From positions 3,990,501-4,054,500 of the forward strand of contig NC_060028.1 of NCBI RefSeq assembly GCF_021134715.1: DNA of 64,000 bases, given 5' to 3'. The stretch is from Daphnia pulex. Taxonomy: Eukaryota; Arthropoda; Branchiopoda; Diplostraca; Daphniidae. The position numbers and the translations under genes were made by a program. Below, one piece after another: positions 42,515 through 55,600 of this stretch; position 1 is the first letter of the stretch; each line of letters starts with the position of its first letter. Under the pieces are notes generated by a model, which was not told the DNA's origin, searched no databases, and worked only from the letters and a program-made list of their open reading frames with translations.

Positions 42515-43554
42515 CATTTGGGTGGTACCCATCCCCAATAGAATTAACCCTGTCAAAAACTTCATCCGCAGTACGAGGCCGGAAGAATTCGCAATCCTTA
42601 ACCATATACCCCCATACGTTCTCTATAGGGTAAATATCTGCTCCCTTAGCTGGCCAAGGAAGAAGATCAAAATGAGGATTATTTTCAAACCAATACTTGA
42701 TAATATTGGCACCGTGAATAGGCGACTTATCCTAAATAAATGGAATGCGCATTCCCGGGAATCTAATCTGAACGGAGGGAAGAAGGGTATTGCCAAGAAT
42801 TTCCAAATATTTCTCAGCCGTTAATTTTCCGTCGATACGGACGAAGTGACCGGCTCTACTTGCGGAAAACTACGCCCAGACAGGGACGGATTTCCTTCCA
42901 CTTCGATCTTTAACCTGGACGTGGTTGTTATCAAACCGGGCCGCACTCGTCCGATCTAATATGAAATAAATAAATGCATACAGTTTACTTTTATTAGTAT
43001 AAGTTAACTTAAAATTACCGAAATGTTTTTATGTCACTGAAAATAACATTTTCCCAGAACGCTTGGGTTTCGTTCCTGTAGTCGAAAGCAAATTCTAAAC
43101 GTAAATTTGCGTGCGTAGGCGTTAAAAAGAATTTGCGCGCAGCTCACCTCGCATTAATTCCTTTCCTTTTCAGAATTCGGCTGATGGTGGTGGGACTCAC
43201 ATTCACATTCGCAACATCTAGAAGACATTAAATATAGTTCCGATATATTTTGTTAGCTTGATTAAGATTTGAATTTTCCTGCTTCTCTTGCGCTGTCGTG
43301 ATTGGCTTGGCAGCCACCGCAAGGGGTATATTGTTTTCTTCTTCCGGGGTAATTTTTCTTGGTCTACCGGAACCCAACTGCCTAGTTACGTCACCCATGT
43401 CCCGATACCGTGTTTGCCATAAACTCATGGTCCCGACACCGATCCCTAATCGATCACTTATGAATCTAACTGACTTCCCGTCGTTTGAATAAGCGATGAT
43501 AGCCCCGCGTTCTTTGTCGTTTAAATGTTTTCTTCCGCGATCGGCACGAAACAT
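42515..43554 (-). pseudogene. Tc1/mariner transposase with stops
   Basis: From 43554 the minus strand encodes the N-terminal paired-like region: GRKHLNDKERGAIIAY, VRFISDRLGIGVGTM, then a GSGRPRKITPEEE hook. The middle is degraded. From about 42960 to 42515 it reads NNHVQVKDRSGRKSVPVW, a stop, HFVRIDGKLTAEKYLEIL, then FI(stop)DKSPIHGANIIKYWF, and FDLLPWPAKGADIYPIENVWGYM. This gives the family D-SPIH and PIENVW boxes. A stop replaces the residue before DKSPIH. It abuts the truncated retrotransposon, so it probably inserted into it or arrived through rearrangement. Confidence 0.85.
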
Positions 43555-44169
43555 TTCGACTACTTTCTACGATAGAAAATCTAGACTGATTTTTTCGTAC
43601 TACATTATTTAAATTGCAGACCGTCCCATACATCCCCCAAAAAAAAAATTAGTGTCATAATGTCTGGGTCAAGCTTCCAATCAGACTTAATGAAATAAGA
43701 AAACCATAACCATGGCCATGGATTTTAAGGGAATGGTTATGAGGAGCGCTGAGTAACCTTGGGGTTTCCGGTTACAGAAATAAATATATCGATCTTACCC
43801 TCTATTAATTATTTTAAGTTAATTTTTTTTTCCTATGGCTTGTAGGAAAGCCTATATAAAGTTTTATTTTAACCTTATGTATCCCCAACCCCAAAACGCT
43901 GGGGTTTAAAGGAAAGGGAAACCCAGCATAGATGTGCGGCAATAAAACGCCGAGCTCGTCTTCACTCCTCATTTTTTCTCAGTCATTCGTCCGTCAACAT
44001 AACACAAAGACAATTATTCACTGCCAATTTGGCTCTTCTTCTTTTTTCTTTTGGAAAAACTGTATTTTTATTGGTGACCTGAGAGATTTGGGTAGCGAAA
44101 TTTATATTTTGTGTTTCTTTTTTAAATTTATTTCTCTAATCATTGTTATTTATTTTTTAAATTAAATCT

Positions 44170-44480
44170 CGCGGGAGATTCAATCACGCTCCCGCTTCAA
44201 AGTCCCCGACGGAGATCTGTTCTCGTGACCGGGTGCGTGTCCTACGACTTCCCGAGGACAATTCATCACGTTGAAGGATCACTCAACATCGAGCAGTATT
44301 TCACCGTGTTGGAGAGTGTGGCCGCGCCTGGAAGAACTATCGTTTACTCCCGCAGTCCAGTTAATTTATCACCAAGGGTAAAGGAATGGATTGCTGCCCA
44401 CAACGTGTCCAGCATCTTGTGGCCGGTCAAGTCATCGGGAACGTGAATGATTTATGGGGGGAAATTGAATTTCAATGGGA
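44170..44480 (+). pseudogene. Another Tc1/mariner transposase remnant
   Basis: At 44228-44443 the plus strand encodes VTGCVSYDFPRTIHHVEG, YFTVLESVAAPG, then SRSPVNLSPRVKEWIAAHN and ILWPVKSS, followed in a shifted frame by NDLWGEIEF. This is the order VWG-IS, x-D-x-SPVH, W-P-(A)-KSPDLNPIENLWGE of mariner transposases, with the catalytic Asp and the Asp-Leu-Asn-Pro box lost. It differs from the copies at 37.4 and 42.5 kb. Confidence 0.75.
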
Positions 44481-44604
44481 AAAGTTTATATACAATCAAT
44501 TTTATGTCATGTCGTCCACTGCTGGATATTTATGGCTGGATTTGTCTATAGTGAAGAACAATACAATGCTTTATAAACTCATGTTTGTTTTTTTCTTTCA
44601 GTAG

Positions 44605-46190
44605 ATTTTATCGAGTGTGGGACTATGTTATGGGATTCAGTTAAATCGATTTTGTCTTTTCACGGAGGATCTTATTGAGACATCGGCTGTTAATCATTTA
44701 GTAGTTATTTTGCAGTGGTAAGCGTGCTTGAATACTATTTCAAAGTGCGATGATTCATTTCCAGAACCGGGCGAAACTTTTATCACGCTTTTTCATTAAG
44801 GATCAATCACGAAAACAGTTGGAATCACGCTTGGCGTATGAATATAAGTAAAAAAAAAACATTTTGCGTGAATTTACACTTTTCTCAAACCAGCATTAAA
44901 TACTGATTTCAATGTATAAATTATAAAACATGCGTCACCGAGTCAATGGTTATAACACTCTTCTGTCAATTCAAATATCTATGGTTCAAGTCGCTTTAAT
45001 GTTTGTTCTTTCTTTCTTATTTTCTTTTTTAAAAGAAAAGTAGACGTTATCCAACACTTGAAACGTAAATAGAGGACGAACAAAAAAATTTGAAGAAAAA
45101 ATACTAAATTGCTGTCCTATTTTTCCCAAACAGCGTCTATATGCCATACACACCACACCATCGGGAGCGCCTAGAGTCCGTATTCCTAGAAAGGAATAAA
45201 CAATAGGAATTGAAAATGCCTTTAGGCCATGTCTGGCTTATGTCCCATACTTTTCGTCTCATTCCACTCTCCTCCTCCTCTTTTTTGGTCAGAACGAAAA
45301 AATAGATAAGTACTTTGTTTGTATAAGTTTATTTGTCTCCCAAGGGATTTTTTTTACAACTAAAATCGCGTTCGGATTTTATTGCAGGGTACTTTACTTC
45401 CTTTTCTTAGCATTGTTAAATTTCGTAAACATGAACTGGGATCCAACCGAAAATTTCATTATTTGTCAACATATTGGGATTTGAAATGTTGTCAACATCC
45501 ACACAACTGTATGAAGTTTGAACGAGATTTTGCCATAAAACAGTGGCATACATTTCACAAAAGATGTTAGTTAGTTTGTCGTTAAAATGGGTAATTATTC
45601 GTCTGATATGATCTTGCTTTTTTGAAAATCGGCCGCTAGATGACGTGGCGAAATGACATCTGTCAATGGCGAAGATCTTTAGAAAATGACGAAAAATTCT
45701 CAAGATTTTCAATTGCCAATATCTCTGCTAATAACCGTTTAAAATAAAAACGGGGCGAGATGTCTCTGGAGGGAGGCAATATCTTTCATTCTGAAAAATT
45801 ATATTTTTTTTTAAAGGTATGGTTTGCCCGAAAACTGATGTCAAAAATCGGAAAAAACACTACAATTTCTGGGGGGTCCCTTAGTTTTTATTAAATAACT
45901 TAAAAACTATACTAGCTAGAACATTGCGGATTTCACCATTTGGTTTTCCGTAAAATCCTGCACAAAATGGTTTATACAGGAACTGGCTGCGATGCCTTCG
46001 TCACCCTTTTCCAAAAATTGTAAACCCCCAAAACCCCCAATTTTGGCCTCATTGAGTGGTGGACTCTATGTTAAATAACATTCGGGGATCGCGTTTGCAC
46101 CAATATCAGATTCCCACTTTTGGAACAAAGAAATATATAAAATGTGTTCATAAATACCTCTAAAAATTGTGTTTACGTTGCATCACAGCC
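44605..46190. other. AT-rich spacer without supported gene
   Basis: Open frames near 45382-45712 on both strands lack motifs or splice context. Nothing else recognised. Confidence 0.4.
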
Positions 46191-46512
46191 TTAGTTTACC
46201 CATTAAAATTAAAGAAAGTCCAAGCCTGGGATGCTGTTTAGTCTTTTCTTGTGTTTAATACTTAGAATCTTAGATGTAAACAATAACATGGGTGATCTTA
46301 ATGCTAGTGATCCAATACTTGGGCAAACTTTAACCCTTTTTACCACAAACCCTAACAATTTTAACAAAGAATAAGAGTATACTCACAGGAAAGAAATTTA
46401 TGCCTGTGACAGATCTGCTGACAAGTGACAAGCTCAAACCGCTCAAACACACAAGAAAAGACTAAACAGCATCCCAGGCTTGGACTTTCTTTAATTTTAA
46501 TGGGTAAACTAA
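46191..46512. mobile_element. Foldback element 1 (322 bp, ~65-bp arms)
   Basis: The left arm starts ttagtttacccattaaaatt and the right arm ends aattttaatgggtaaactaa. About 65 bases pair perfectly or nearly so, through tttagtcttttcttgtg. The 190-base centre has no coding potential. No clear target duplication was seen. Confidence 0.85.
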
Positions 46513-46726
46513 GCTGAATTATACATTTAAAATTACTCTATAAAAAGCAGAATGTTCTAAACAACGATAATCCTGAACATTTCTAAGATTAGATAAGTAA
46601 TTCTATGCTTAAATAATAAAAAATCCGCTTTCTACTATCCCCACAACGTTAAAAAGACACGTTGGCGCACGATCCTAATTTAGCGGTTGTGCAACTCAGC
46701 ATCCGGAACTTGTCTATAAATGACTT

Positions 46727-47023
46727 AGAGCGCGTCAAATTTCAGCTTAAGCTTTGCTTATGCGACGTTGCCTGTTATACGAAAGTCTGTGTATTGCTGC
46801 TTTCTCTGTCGTTCGGATGGAATGGGTTCGTTGTAATTTCTCTTTAGACCATATCATTCCTCCATCGCTATTCCTTTCTTTTTTCACATCTAGACAGCTG
46901 GCCAACAACACTTGCAGTTTGTCAAGTGTCAACTTAAAAATTAGCTGAAACTCCGCAATTAACGATTTCGTGTGACAGGCAACGCCGCATAAGCAAAGCT
47001 TAAGCTGAATTTTGACGCTCTCT
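46727..47023. mobile_element. Foldback element 2 (297 bp, ~52-bp arms)
   Basis: The left arm, agagcgcgtcaaatttcagc through gcttatgcgacgttgcctgt, pairs with the right arm ending gctgaattttgacgctctct, with a few mismatches. The interior shows no gene. It lies only 214 bases after foldback element 1 but is unrelated in sequence. Confidence 0.8.
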
Positions 47024-47049
47024 TAAACTTTTCACCCATTTAGAGAAGA

Positions 47050-47465
47050 AGTGGTAACGTCATCAACCCTTCTTCTGAAGATGAATTTGGCAAGATTATC
47101 GTGTGTGTACCGTGCTTACAACCCAACAATCCTTAAGAGTGAAGCACAGTTTTCGACACCCCTGAAGCACTTGAAAATCCTAAGTTATTATTTATAGACG
47201 ACAACGCTTTTGATGGTACCTCACTTCATCAGATTCTAAACAAGAAGGACATCATTAAAGAACTGGCATGGTTATAAGCAAGAAAAAAACTCAGTCTTAG
47301 TGCCTTTGAGGAGGTAGCGAAGTTGATCAAAGCATTGGGACACGACATCCCGATTGACCCAAGAACAACATTCTACAAACTACTAATACTCCTCTTCAAA
47401 TTAGACATTCAAGCATTTAAGTTTGAGAAAGACCATCTTTTCAAATTTGAGAAAATGTATGCTTG
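47050..47465 (+). pseudogene. Fragment of a transposon-associated protein N-terminus
   Basis: Plus-strand frames read DTPEALENPKLLFIDDN...LHQILNKKDIIKEL and, after a stop, LSLSAFEEVAKLIKALGHDIPIDPRTTF. The second block resembles the N-terminal part of the same conserved family seen as remnants at 9 kb, in which a short helical segment precedes a PxxxRTLL/TxY motif. Stops make it non-functional. The family link is a recalled resemblance. Confidence 0.4.
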
Positions 47466-48315
47466 AACAAAACGTTCTTGTTATCAAATTGCAAATTAAC
47501 ATTGATTCGAAATTCGGTTTGAAAACCAATATTTTCGACTTGAGACCAATTGTCTTTAGGATTACCGATTCGTTTTAAGGACATCTTTGTTGTCAGTATT
47601 TTTACATGAAAAGGGAAACCTCCGATTCTTGCCGAATACCTTATTTTTTTTTCTGGATGAATTGGTCTAATTTCAACATGAAGGCATTAAATTCGAAGGA
47701 AATGTATACAAGGTCGAGACAACCTCTTTTTTTGTGACGCTCTTATTGCTAGACAATTTCTGAAAGCTGTCACCGGTCATGGAGGTTATGATGGTTGAGA
47801 ACCTCCGAGGGCACAATAATCTCTAGTAGGCCCAATTTTATTAATGTCTCCTGTTCTTTTATAGCTTTCTTAGCTTAGTTAGTTTAGTTCCAGCCAGGCT
47901 TCAGCATGATCTCAGATTTTGGTCTGTTAGCCTATTCCATTGTTTCTCCTGTCATTCTTCTTCATGGCCAAACGGCGCGTCATAAGATTAAAACGCCTTT
48001 TTATCGAATGTAAGTGTTCACCCACCATACCAAGGAGTAAAGGAGTCGGCACTCTTGTACAGCCTTATGGGACTACAAGGGTGCCATGCTCGGTCCGCTT
48101 GGCCGAAAAACGCCCAAAAAGTTGTATGGAAAACACCCCCGTTCTCAAGGCTTTAGAGCTGTACGCCAGATCCCTCGCCATCTGGTGGGACAGCTAATGG
48201 CAATAGATGTTATACCAATGAAAAAGTAGTAGATGCCAAAAAATCGTGCGCAGTTTACGCCGATGCGCACCACAGCGGCAGATAGCATAACTAAACTTTT
48301 TAATACGCTTGACAC

Positions 48316-48383
48316 TTAGCGTACTTCAAGAGACGAGACGAGAACCGACTGCTTGTCGAACAAAGGATCTTGAAGTACGCTAA
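48316..48383. repeat. Hairpin with perfect 16-bp stem
   Basis: Arms 48316-48331 and 48368-48383 (ttagcgtacttcaaga / tcttgaagtacgctaa) pair perfectly around a 36-base loop. It may be the core of a small foldback sequence or a structured transcript; no gene context helps. Confidence 0.8.
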
Positions 48384-48399
48384 GGAGAGGTGGTTTCAG

Positions 48400-49784
48400 C
48401 AGTGTGAAGTGAAATTGCTGTCACACTAAGCTCCACGCTGTTTTCCCTGATGACTTGAAAGCAAAATTGCATTAAAAGAGGTAATAGTTTCCACTGTTTT
48501 CTTCCAGAAGCATTTAAGAGAACTAAATTAATTGAGTAATAAGTATTTCAGAAATATGCCGGTGGCTTTGGATACACCAATAACTTCTGCATATTCTTCT
48601 GTATTCATCAAGCAGCCTAAATGGGGAGCACGAGCACTTTTTTATATCCCACCTCCCACAAGTTACCCTAGCCCTGTTAAGGTAAGGTTACTGGATCACA
48701 CAATAGTAGTGGTGGCTTTGTGGAAAGTTTTGTTCGACAAAAAACTTCATTTCCTTTGCCATTTGTTGTTGGCTTTTAAAATTTTCCCCATCTCTTGCTT
48801 GTGCTTTAGTTATGTTTTATTGCCCCTGGTTTTCCAACACACTCTACAAATAAAACAGCTTATTGTCCTTTCCAAATGGTGGGGTAAAAGAAACTTCGAT
48901 ATCAAATAGACCCTTTTTATTTACTTCAAATCTTCGAACTAATGCCCAAATATTACCGCTTGTTTTCCTTCGAGTAACTTATGGGTCGAAAAGTTGTGTG
49001 TGTGAAAGTCACATCCTCCAATGCCTTTCAATCTTAGAGAAATTTAATCTTGTTGTTGCTTAAGCTTGGTTTTCTGTGCACATAAAAAATGTTGACAGTT
49101 GCGTCAACGTCCACAAATCCACTCGATTTATGGAATCCTTATAATTTGATTTTCTGTGAATAGATCAGATTGCGTAGCATTTAGGGTTTTCCCGCACTAC
49201 TAGAAATTTATTTTGAAAAATCGCGGTTGAGACGTTAAAGTGTTGCAGCTCCCACAATCGAATAGAATCCCTCGAAGTTCGTCATAAGACCTAGCCTCCT
49301 TGGTACATTTTACCACAATTCGCTTTCCCTGTGCATTTGGATTTGCCCATTGCCCAAATGAGTTAAACACTGTGCCGTTCACCGGTGACGGTAAAGTGAA
49401 TGCTTTGGCTGAATTAATGACCGAAATTAAAGTTGCGACACAATCGATTGTTAATAATTGTTTCTCTTTGCTTTCAAATATCAAGGAGCAAGGACTGACG
49501 CCGATTATCACCCGACCAGGTTTGGAGTTTTGAACTTTAGCTGTTTGTGGTGTGTTGGCGGCTTCTTGGTGATGACGGGATGATCATGATTTGGTGAGTA
49601 GATGAGGCGTAAGTCTCGAGCTCATCTAGACCTTTATTTGTTGTTTGTTGTATCAATCCAGTGTAAACGAGCTAGAGCGCGAACTTCTTTGCGTAAGGTT
49701 TAAAAGTTTTTCTTTCCATTTCTGACTTTTAACACTAGATGGCTACGTGGTCTTTTAGCATTTTTCAGCTGTCAGTTTCAGTTA
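48400..49784. other. Spacer with an ambiguous coding-like segment
   Basis: At 49200-49533 both strands are open. The plus strand reads FTGDGKVNALAELMTEIK and the minus strand VNGTVFNSFGQWANP, and I cannot say which, if either, is real. No other feature was seen. Confidence 0.3.
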
Positions 49785-49793
49785 CTTTTAAAC

Positions 49794-50732
49794 GGGCGTC
49801 CCTAAACTGCGAAAGCGAAACGCGAAACGCCTAAAATGCGGAAAAGCTGTGCGAAACGGACCAAAATTTTGGAACCGTTTCGCGGGACCAAATGCCGGAG
49901 GGCATACTAAAGAGCGAAACATCTTGCGAAACAAATAGTTTTCCTTTTCCCCACAGAGGTCCAAATTGACGGAGATTGCCGCCATTTTTCATTGTCTCAC
50001 GCTATGATGAGGCATTAAAGGAGGAAGGAGGTAGGGGGGCAATCAAATTCGATTTCTTCGGCCACTACCCCTGTTATGTTTTAATGCGCATTTTACGATT
50101 AAACTAATGAATGACATAGAGCAGCACGGTATGGTGATATTTGTAAATAATAATATATTAGATAATGGCACAGGGATTACTATACATTACATTAAATTAT
50201 TTAAATCAACTAGTAGGCTACGTGCACAAAGAAAAATCGGCCATTACAGCATGAGTGCCTTAAATCAAGCTAAAAATCAAAGCTCATCCCACGATCCCAT
50301 GTTCCAAATGAAGCTAAAATTTAATCAGCTAAAACTTTCCTTAAAATTTAGAATGTTAATCTGATTGATACATGAAAACGAGAAGTTCCATTAATTTTTT
50401 TATACCAAAAAATTTAATAAAAACACCTATTGCATTCAAGGTAAAATTCCGTATTCATGGTCAACACACAAATAGACCGGCCATAATAAAGTGCGCGAAA
50501 CTCGTAGTCGCTTCGAAAAATAGAAACTCTAACAATTTGTTTGTTGATGGCGTCCATTGTCGTCTGCTACCAAGACGTTTACACTGCGACGTTTCGCACA
50601 CACCGATTTCGCAGTTTAGTACGGACCCAAAGACTAAAATGCGAAACAGGGTCCCAACTTTTAGGTCCGTTTCGCACAGCTGTTTCGCATTTTAGGCGTT
50701 TCGCGTTTCGCTTTCGCAGTTTAGGGACGCCC
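49794..50732. mobile_element. 939-bp MITE with 9-bp target duplication
   Basis: Ends are gggcgtccctaaactgcg and its complement cgcagtttagggacgccc, pairing over at least 45 bases. The flanks carry a direct 9-base repeat cttttaaac (49785-49793 and 50733-50741). Subterminal gcgaaac/gtttcgc words are repeated on both sides. No transposase is encoded. A 9-base duplication points to the Mutator-like group; hAT elements usually make 8. Confidence 0.92.
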
Positions 50733-50741
50733 CTTTTAAAC

Positions 50742-52676
50742 ATCTCTAAAGACATTTATCGGTAGTCACTATTGGCCTATGGGGATAATTTTGGGTGATA
50801 ACTGATATTTATTCATCCAGCAACAAAGTTCACTTGTTAAATTTTCGATATTTTTCTAATTGTCTACTTCTAGTTTCTCAATTAGGCAATTGTTCTGTAA
50901 ATATTCATTTGACACATAAAAGAACCAAATAGTCAGATACTCGTGATCTTCGTCGAATTTGGAGTCGCTTTCATGTATCAGCAAAAAATATCGGAAAATT
51001 GTCCAAAATCGAAAATTTTCCAGAAATTTCTCGATTTTGGCCAAATTTAGATTTCGTTTAAAACACATCAAATCGACCCCAAATTTAATGGAGATCACGA
51101 ATATCTGGTTAGATTTGAAGACCGCTCAACAATTGAAGAGCTATTGCTACTTCCGGTCTACTTCCGGAAATTTTTCATTGAACTAGGAAGTGAGTTTTGT
51201 TCTATGTACATTGCTCAAGGTGTCAGTTTAGGTAAAAGCTAATGAAAGTGCGCTGTTCAGGTTTTGTGAGTATTTAAAGTATTGATCTGCACTTGAGTCT
51301 ATCTAATGTTTAAGAGACGATTTCAAGTGTATACTAATAAAGTTCTGTTTAATTATTCTTTTATATCATAGACGCTACAATCTTGTTTGAATATTATTGT
51401 CATCAAAAATAAATATTCATTCTGCTTACAGGGTAACTCCTGCGTGGACTTCATCCATTGGTGAAAACCGACGAGAGAATGCTGTAATTCAAGACCTCTA
51501 AATTGCGTAGTTAGCTAAATTACAAGTGCATATCTGGGCTCCCTTTTTTTCTGTGGCCCCATTTCCCTAACTAACCACTAACCAACGCCCGCCCAGTGGT
51601 CTTTCACCCGCTGTGACTAACAGAAGGAGGGGAGGGCTCTGGTCGAACGGGGACTTGGAAGGCGCATGATCTGATGAAAACTTTTGGAGGGTCATGTGTC
51701 TAACGCGGAAGTTTACTATGACTACATCTCCCCGGAAAAACTGGCCCAACTATAAGAAGTGGAGAGTTGATTGAAAATGAAATCGTGTGACCACACAAGT
51801 TTGATTCTTATTATTACTTATTTCCTCTCTTTTATTTTCGACCCTGTAGATAGTAGTACGGTAGTGTATGCCTGGGCAGTCAGAGGGGGGGGGGGGGTAA
51901 ATAAGGCAATCCAACTGATATTCATAGAATGCGCATTCACGAGATTCACTCTGACTTGTCCTGGTGAGCTGCAACGCAACCAACTACACAAACGCAGCGG
52001 GGAGAAAACGAACCTTAAGGGGGGAAAAAGAAGAAGAAGAAAGAAGAGAAGCTGTTCATATAGGGGAGAGAGAGAGCCCTATACTCGCCTATACTACTCA
52101 GCTATAGCTGGTGGATTTGTCACAATCGGGAGAAGAGAGAAACTGACTCAATGTATTTATGTATGTGTGTGTCCTGCGGATCTAACACGATAACAAGCCG
52201 GCCCACCCTCAGCTGGAACCCCCTCCAGACATGAACGTAACACACATCGACGGGTTGTAGATGTAGTAGGTAAGACTTGTGTTTCTTTTTCCTCTTTTTG
52301 ACTTCCATCCCTAAAGGCTCTAATTTCGTCGTCATCTTCGTCATCCCACACGCGGTCCTTGAGGAACTCCGGAATATAAAAAGGCAAGAAAAACGGGCGT
52401 CGTCAACAACGACGCTGCCGGCCAACCTACCCGCCCGCGCCCGCGCTCCACTCTAATCACGTTATCCGCGTCTAGCAGATATATCTAATAATCTCTCTCT
52501 CGTCTTTTTGAGTAGTCGTCCTCCTCTCTTCCGCCGAGCCCACTCAAGAAGAAGAACAACGATAATATTATTGGACGTCAAAGAGACCGAAGATTTAACC
52601 CTCCGTTGGAGGGCAGCGGCCTTGTGTGGCATCAGATCATCAGTGACAGATAGGTTAGATGAATAGATATATACAG
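50742..52676. other. Gene-free stretch upstream of the zinc-finger gene
   Basis: Bases 50935-51112 form an imperfect inverted repeat (cagatactcgtgatctt ... gatcacgaatatctgg, centred near 51020), probably an old foldback sequence. A 13-base G run lies near 51885 and an agaagaag-rich patch near 52025. The GC-rich part after 51550 may contain the zinc-finger promoter, but no core element was clear. Confidence 0.4.
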
Positions 52677-55600
52677 GACACTCACGTCCACATGGTCGGC
52701 CATACCAACACGAAACCGTTCGAGTGTTCTCAATGCGCCTACCGCTCCAACTGGAGGTGAGTCCAGCAGCACAGCTGGCAGACGTGCTTTAACTTTGCCC
52801 GCTAGCGAGTAACTTTTTCTGATTCAAGTTGAAAGCGGCCCGCGACCCGGCTCACACACAGGCTCGAGTTCTCTTGCTGGACTCTTCTGGCGAACGTCAT
52901 TACGATCAGTACGACCGTTACCTGGTTATCATGCGCGTCACGGAATCGGGTAAACGAACTCGGTTGTCCTAACCCCCCCCCCCTGTCTCCTTAAATTTTT
53001 ACAACAAATTTTTCTTTTTTTAAATTTTTCTTTTTCAGGAGGTCCGTCGTTGACCCCCGGGCAATTCGCCATGGAAGAAATGGGACGTAGAGCGGCGACT
53101 TCTTCTTCTCGGCGGACCGATTCTTTGTCGCCGTCTCCGTCTCCTTCGCCGGTGCCTTCGCCCGTTCCCGTTGCGGCTTCTGCCAGCACCGCAACTTCCA
53201 CCTCCGTTGAGTCGCTGCCGTTCAATTTGTCCGACGTCTCGTTGGCCACTTCGTTGGCCAGTATCGCCTCCAGTCTCTTACCGCCACCTCCTGCCATCCG
53301 CCAGCTTCCGTCGCTCAACGCCATCCACCCGGAAGATTCTCATCACTTGACGACGGAGTATCCGTCGCCCACCAAATCGACCAGCGGCGCCAGCGCCAAT
53401 CCATGACGAACCATCTGCAAATGCAAACGTTGCGTTTTGAAGTAAGTCGATCCTATTTGATTCCGGCGCTAATTAAATAGAATAAAAGGATTAGTTAAGG
53501 ATTTTTTTTAAAATGATTTGACTAAAGAATTTTGTGAAAATGTTGCGCAGTTTTATGATTACAAAAAAATTACGTGTCTGACTAATTACTTAATTAGGCA
53601 CAAAGATAAGCGAATGGTGTTGGCCCACATGGCCAAGCACACGAGACAGGACAATTTCTGGTGTGGCCTCTGTGGCAAAGGAACCAACTAGCAGAGGGTC
53701 ATTAGGTTATTTTCTCACACTATTTAACCTTCTCGGTGTTTCCGTCCTGTCCAAATTATAAAAAAATAAAAAAAAATAAAAAAAAATTGGGGACCTTAGA
53801 AACTAATCAAAATGGCAAATGGCATTAAACTAATTGATGTAATAATAACTTGAAACTAACTAAAAAAGGTGATTGGTTGGTTGTGGTGATTGGTGCTAAC
53901 TTTTCTCTTTCTCTCTGTCCTCTTTCTAAAACTAAAACAAACGTGGATCAATTCAATCAACAGAGATCATAACCGGGAGGAAGACGGTCTTGCAACACAT
54001 TCGAAGCGCTCACTATCATCCATCGGGTGTCGGTACTAATCACAGCAGTCCTTCCCTGTCGGTTTCATCGACGGAGCTGACGAGCGGCGGCCAGATGGCC
54101 ATGGGTGAGGCTGGCAGCTTGGCCATTCTTTTTCCACCGCCGCCGGCTTCCTCCTCTCCTCCAGCGGAGGAGGAGGCTCTTCAACTTCCATAGCACCCGC
54201 TTTTCGGTGTGGAGTCTGCAATCAAGTTTCCAATTGGAAACACGTGATTCAGGGTTTCTCTTTCTCTTTTCCCTTTTATTTTATTTTTAAAATTTTTCTG
54301 ATTGGCTAACTTTTCTTATATTTTCCGTTTGTCCTTTCCCAATAGATAGGAATGATTAGTGTGAATGTTTTTAGTTTTTTGCAGAAAATTATTATTTGTT
54401 TTGAGTTTAGTTAGGACTGATTGCAAATTGGATTTCCGTCTAATCTTTGAATAATGTTTTGTCATGACAGCGCCATGGCCGTTTGAAACACAATGGCAAC
54501 ATCCAAGTCATTGAAAATCGAGTGACGGATGAATTCCGCTGTACAATTGAGTCGCGAAGGTGACGGTTTGTCGGTCTCGCCTCTCAATGGCAGGGCCGGC
54601 AAGGAAACGGCCCAAAGAGAAAGCCCCCTTCCCGATGAAGATTTCATGGGTATGTGTTTTTATATTGAAATTTTAATCGATTTTCTTAATTGTCCAATTC
54701 AATCATTTTTTGGGATTAGCAGGTTACATGATGCACTTGGATGTGCAACAGTATTCGTGTTCCATTTGCCCGTTTGCTTGCAAAAGGGTGACGGCGGACA
54801 TTGAAGTTCATCGGCAGCATCACAAAACAGGATCGGGTCGGCCCATCCGCTGTCCCATCTGCCCGTTTTTCGTCACCGATAATCAGTACAGTCATTGATT
54901 AACTTTATACATTTTAAATGCATTATCCTTTTTGATTTCTGTAGGGAACTGGCCCAGCATCTCGTCCTGCACGACATGCACGATTTGAAATTGGATTCTT
55001 CCGGCCAACTTTCTTGCAGCGTCGAAAAGGTGCGATTGTATGAAATAATATCCATTTGAAACTGAAAGTTAACGTTTTAACTCATTCAAAACAGCAGAGC
55101 CACACCGCGGAACAGTCGAGTTCCGGGAGAAGATTCCGTTGCAGCTCTTGCCCGTACGTCAGTGACAACAAGAGACAATACGTTTACCACCGGCAGTTCC
55201 ATCGGCCGCGGGGTGCGCCTTACAAGTGTTCGCAATGCTCCTACAACGTCAGCCGGAGGCATTTGCTGAATCAACACCTCAGCGTCCACGGCCTGCCGCC
55301 CGTCGGCCTCCTGGACGGTGATAACTACGCGTCCTATTCGGATGCCATCGGGTCGGAAGCCGAAGCGGAAGCCGAAGCCGCCGAGGCCATTGAAATGGCG
55401 GACGACGAAGTGATGGTGGCCGCTGCTGTAGATTATTCGCCCACGCCCATCTCGGCCTGTTCGTCTTACTCGGCCGTCGCGGCCGCATCCAGCAGCGGAA
55501 GGCTATACCCACCTGGGCCTAGATCCCAACACGATCGCCCGTCTGCCGGACTCTGCCACGGTTTCGCTGCTGGACATTCCGCTGACGTGGGTGTCGCGGT

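Noticed and set aside
49200..49533. Overlapping open frames on both strands
   Set aside because: Both look protein-like and neither has a start, splice or domain signal that decides.
54873..55055. Minus-strand frame within the zinc-finger gene
   Set aside because: The plus strand has phase-matched exons with intact finger spacing over the same bases.
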